This document shows, piece by piece, positions 39,293-41,412 of a DNA stretch of 41,412 nucleotides. Location of the stretch: assembly GCF_001567585.1 (NCBI RefSeq), contig NZ_LRQV01000054.1, forward strand, positions 1 to 41,412, given 5' to 3'. This DNA comes from Micromonospora rosaria (GTDB lineage: Bacteria > Actinomycetota > Actinomycetes > Mycobacteriales > Micromonosporaceae). Positions within the stretch are counted from its first letter, which is position 1, and each line of letters opens with the position of its first letter. A program made the position numbers and the translations under genes. The notes under the pieces are model-generated. The model saw only the letters and a program-made list of their open reading frames with translations, was not told where the DNA came from and made no database searches.

Positions 39293-40165
39293 ATGCAGCT
39301 CGGCCTGGTAGGACTCGGCCGGATGGGCGGCAACATGCGCGAGCGGCTGCGGGCCGCCGGGCACGAGGTCGTCGGCTACGACCGCGATCCCGCGCTGAGC
39401 GACGTCGCGAGCCTGGCCGAGCTGGCTGACAAGCTCCAGGCCCCGCGGGCGGTGTGGGTCATGGTCCCTGCCAAGGTCACCGACGCCACCATCGACGACC
39501 TCGCCGCCGTGCTCGCCGCGGGCGACATCGTGATCGACGGCGGCAACTCCCGGTTCAGCGACGACGCCCCCCGGGCCGAGCGCCTCGCCGGGCGGGGCAT
39601 CGGCTACGTCGACGTCGGGGTCTCCGGCGGCGTCTGGGGCCGGCAGAACGGGTACGGCCTGATGGTCGGCGGTGCCGACGAGCACGTCGAGCGGCTGATG
39701 CCGGTCTTCGAGGCGCTCAAGCCGGCCGGCGAGTACGGCTTCGTGCACGCCGGCCCGGTCGGCGCCGGGCACTACGCGAAAATGGTGCACAACGGCATCG
39801 AGTACGGCCTGATGCACGCCTACGCCGAGGGGTTCGAGCTGCTCTCCGCCGCCGAACTGGTGACCAACGTGCCCGGCGTGATCAAGTCCTGGCGCGAGGG
39901 CACGGTGGTGCAGTCCTGGCTGCTGGACCTGCTGGACCGGGCCCTCGACGAGGACCCGGAGCTGGCCGAGCTGAGCGGCTGGACCGAGGACACCGGCGAG
40001 GGCCGGTGGACCGTCGACGAGGCGGTCCGGCTCGGCGTGCCGCTGAACGTCATCACCGCGTCCCTCTTCGCCCGGTTCGCCTCCCGGCAGGACGACTCCC
40101 CGGCGATGAAGGCCGTCTCCGCGCTGCGTCAGCAGTTCGGCGGGCACGCCGTCCGTAAGCCCTGA
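39293..40165 (+). CDS. gnd: 6-phosphogluconate dehydrogenase (short, NAD-type)
   Basis: A 290-residue 6-phosphogluconate dehydrogenase that makes ribulose 5-phosphate and CO2. It shows the Rossmann GLVGLGRMGGNM, VIDGGNSRF, SGGVWGRQNGYGLMVGG, and the catalytic HYAKMVHNGIEYGLMHAY segment. It is shorter than the ~470-residue NADP-type enzymes and ends soon after LNVITASLFARFASRQ, as in the short GndA-like group. The Asp in VVGYDRDP at the end of strand 2 suggests NAD+ preference. GGAGGTAGG lies before the ATG. This gene between dnaN and recF is normal in actinobacteria. Confidence 0.95.
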   Translation: MQLGLVGLGRMGGNMRERLRAAGHEVVGYDRDPALSDVASLAELADKLQAPRAVWVMVPAKVTDATIDDLAAVLAAGDIVIDGGNSRFSDDAPRAERLAGRGIGYVDVGVSGGVWGRQNGYGLMVGGADEHVERLMPVFEALKPAGEYGFVHAGPVGAGHYAKMVHNGIEYGLMHAYAEGFELLSAAELVTNVPGVIKSWREGTVVQSWLLDLLDRALDEDPELAELSGWTEDTGEGRWTVDEAVRLGVPLNVITASLFARFASRQDDSPAMKAVSALRQQFGGHAVRKP

Positions 40166-40181
40166 GCGGCATAGCCCACCC

Positions 40182-41315
40182 GTGCACGTCCGCCGGCTCG
40201 AACTCGTCGACTTCCGCTCGTACGAGCGGGTCGGCGTGGACCTGGAGCCGGGCCCGAACGTCCTGGTCGGCGCGAACGGCGTCGGCAAGACCAACCTCGT
40301 CGAGGCGCTCGGCTACGTGGCGACCCTGGACTCGCACCGGGTCGCCACCGACGCTCCGCTGGTCCGGATGGGCGCCACCGCAGCGGTGATCCGCTGCGCG
40401 GTGCTGCACGACGGCCGGGAGCTCCTGGTCGAGTTGGAGATCGTCCCCGGCAAGGCGAACCGGGCGCGACTGGGCCGCTCGCCGGCCCGCCGGGCGCGCG
40501 ACGTGCTCGGTGCGCTGCGCCTGGTGCTCTTCGCCCCGGAGGACCTGGAACTCGTCCGGGGTGACCCGGCCGAACGCCGCCGGTACCTCGACGACCTGCT
40601 GGTGCTGCGCCAGCCCCGGTACGCCGGGGTGCGGGCCGACTACGACCGGGTGGTCAAGCAGCGCAACGCCCTGCTGCGCACCGCGTACCTGGCCCGCAAG
40701 ACCGGCGGCACCCGGGGCGGTGACCTCTCCACGCTGGCCGTCTGGGACACCCACCTGGCCCGGCACGGCGCGGAACTGCTCGCCGGCCGGCTGGAACTGG
40801 TCGCCGCGCTCGCCCCGCACGTCACCAAGGCGTACGACGCGGTGGCGGCCGGTCGCGGGGCGGCCGGGATCGCGTACCGGCCCTCGGTGGAGCTGGCCGA
40901 CCCCACCGCCGACCGGGCCGCCCTGGCCGAGGCGCTCACCGCCGCGCTCGCCGAGTCCCGCAGCGCCGAGGTCGAGCGGGGCACCACCCTGGTCGGCCCG
41001 CACCGCGACGACCTGTCGCTCACCCTCGGCCCGCTGCCCGCCAAGGGGTACGCCAGCCACGGCGAGTCCTGGTCGTACGCGCTGGCGCTGCGGCTGGCCG
41101 GGTACGACCTGCTGCGCGCCGACGGCATCGAGCCGGTGCTGGCGCTCGACGACGTCTTCGCCGAACTCGACGCCGGCCGCCGGGAACGCCTGGCCGAACT
41201 GGTCGGCGGCGCCAGCCAACTGATCGTGACCTGCGCGGTACCCGAGGACGTGCCGGCGGCCCTGCGCGGCACCCGGTACGAGGTCGGCGAGGGGACGGTA
41301 CGCCGTGTCGGATGA
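40182..41315 (+). CDS. recF: DNA replication and repair protein RecF
   Basis: A 377-residue SMC-like ATPase that helps load RecA at gaps. It starts MHVRRLELVDFRSYERVGVD, with Walker A GANGVGKTN, ERRRYLDDLLVL, the signature region ASHGESWSYALALRLAGYD, and Walker B VLALDDVFAELDAGRR. All parts are at family positions and the length is usual. GTG 40182 is 16 bases after gnd. The 3-prime end overlaps the next reading frame (GTG at 41305). Confidence 0.97.
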   Translation: MHVRRLELVDFRSYERVGVDLEPGPNVLVGANGVGKTNLVEALGYVATLDSHRVATDAPLVRMGATAAVIRCAVLHDGRELLVELEIVPGKANRARLGRSPARRARDVLGALRLVLFAPEDLELVRGDPAERRRYLDDLLVLRQPRYAGVRADYDRVVKQRNALLRTAYLARKTGGTRGGDLSTLAVWDTHLARHGAELLAGRLELVAALAPHVTKAYDAVAAGRGAAGIAYRPSVELADPTADRAALAEALTAALAESRSAEVERGTTLVGPHRDDLSLTLGPLPAKGYASHGESWSYALALRLAGYDLLRADGIEPVLALDDVFAELDAGRRERLAELVGGASQLIVTCAVPEDVPAALRGTRYEVGEGTVRRVG

Positions 41316-41412
41316 CCTGCCCCGCACACCCGCCACCGGGACGCCCGGCGGGCGGGGGAGGCCCCGCCGCGACGCTTCCGGTACCCCCGTCCCGCCCGGC
41401 GGTCGCGCGGAC
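41305..41412 (+). CDS. DUF721 (DciA-like) protein, N-terminus only
   Basis: 36 codons run to the window edge without a stop: SDDLPRTPATGTPGG, then a Gly/Arg/Pro-rich leader. A DUF721 gene directly after recF, overlapping it, is standard in actinobacteria, and DciA proteins help load the replicative helicase. The GTG at 41305 overlaps recF by 11 bases and this frame shows G/C third positions. The domain itself lies outside the window, so the assignment is by position. An ATGA start at 41312 in another frame is possible but codes poorly. Confidence 0.6.
   Translation, partial: MSDDLPRTPATGTPGGRGRPRRDASGTPVPPGGRAD

Noticed and set aside
1..41412. CRISPR arrays, insertion sequences, tRNA or rRNA genes, prophage
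   Set aside because: No direct-repeat arrays, transposase-like proteins, cloverleaf-like segments or phage proteins were recognised on either strand.

Overview
The window is high-GC actinobacterial chromosome. Codon third positions are almost all G or C, GTG starts are common, and the gene order is that of the replication-origin region of Micromonosporaceae, most likely Micromonospora or a close relative (inferred from gene order and protein style, not from a database search). The right three quarters is the classic oriC neighbourhood: cca, murJ, an extracytoplasmic-function sigma factor with its anti-sigma factor, trxB-trxA, a CwlM-like amidase, parB-parA, rsmG, jag, yidC, yidD, rnpA, rpmH, dnaA, oriC, dnaN, gnd, recF and the start of a DUF721 (DciA-like) gene.

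Layout. 1-2481: a methylguanine methyltransferase, then a SigE-family sigma factor overlapping a membrane-anchored anti-sigma-like protein. 2567-4621: an NfeD-like protein and a flotillin, closed by a 13-bp hairpin. 4682-10034 (minus strand): a tightly packed four-gene operon encoding a cyclase-like protein, a P-loop NTPase with helical repeats, an SPFH-like protein and a four-helix DUF4407-type membrane protein. The first two proteins carry the same roughly 28-residue motif at their facing ends. I regard this as the most interesting and least described system here: a candidate membrane-linked signalling or conflict module. 10517-12559: a secreted subtilisin with two fascin-like beta-trefoils. 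12823-16152: cca and murJ, divergent. 16601-21546: a pseudokinase membrane protein, sigM-like and anti-sigma genes, and trxBA behind a SigR-type promoter. 21843-27215: a CwlM-like amidase, a GNAT acetyltransferase, an aminotransferase, a Ddl-like ATP-grasp protein and a HIT-like protein. 27216-34502 (minus strand): the parAB partition and RNA/membrane-biogenesis genes. 35232-41412: dnaA, oriC, dnaN, gnd, recF and a DUF721 start.

Segregation and replication signals are dense. Four parS sites (GTTTCACGTGAAAC core) lie between 27371 and 30556, two of them inside the parA coding sequence. oriC lies at about 37405-37941 with well over a dozen DnaA-box-like 9-mers. Further DnaA boxes occur outside oriC: a cluster of five plus one around the parB-proximal parS sites (27304-27697), two near-identical boxes between murJ and the pseudokinase (16245-16296), and two just upstream of dnaA (35106-35125). 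They suggest that DnaA binding near the origin extends well beyond oriC.
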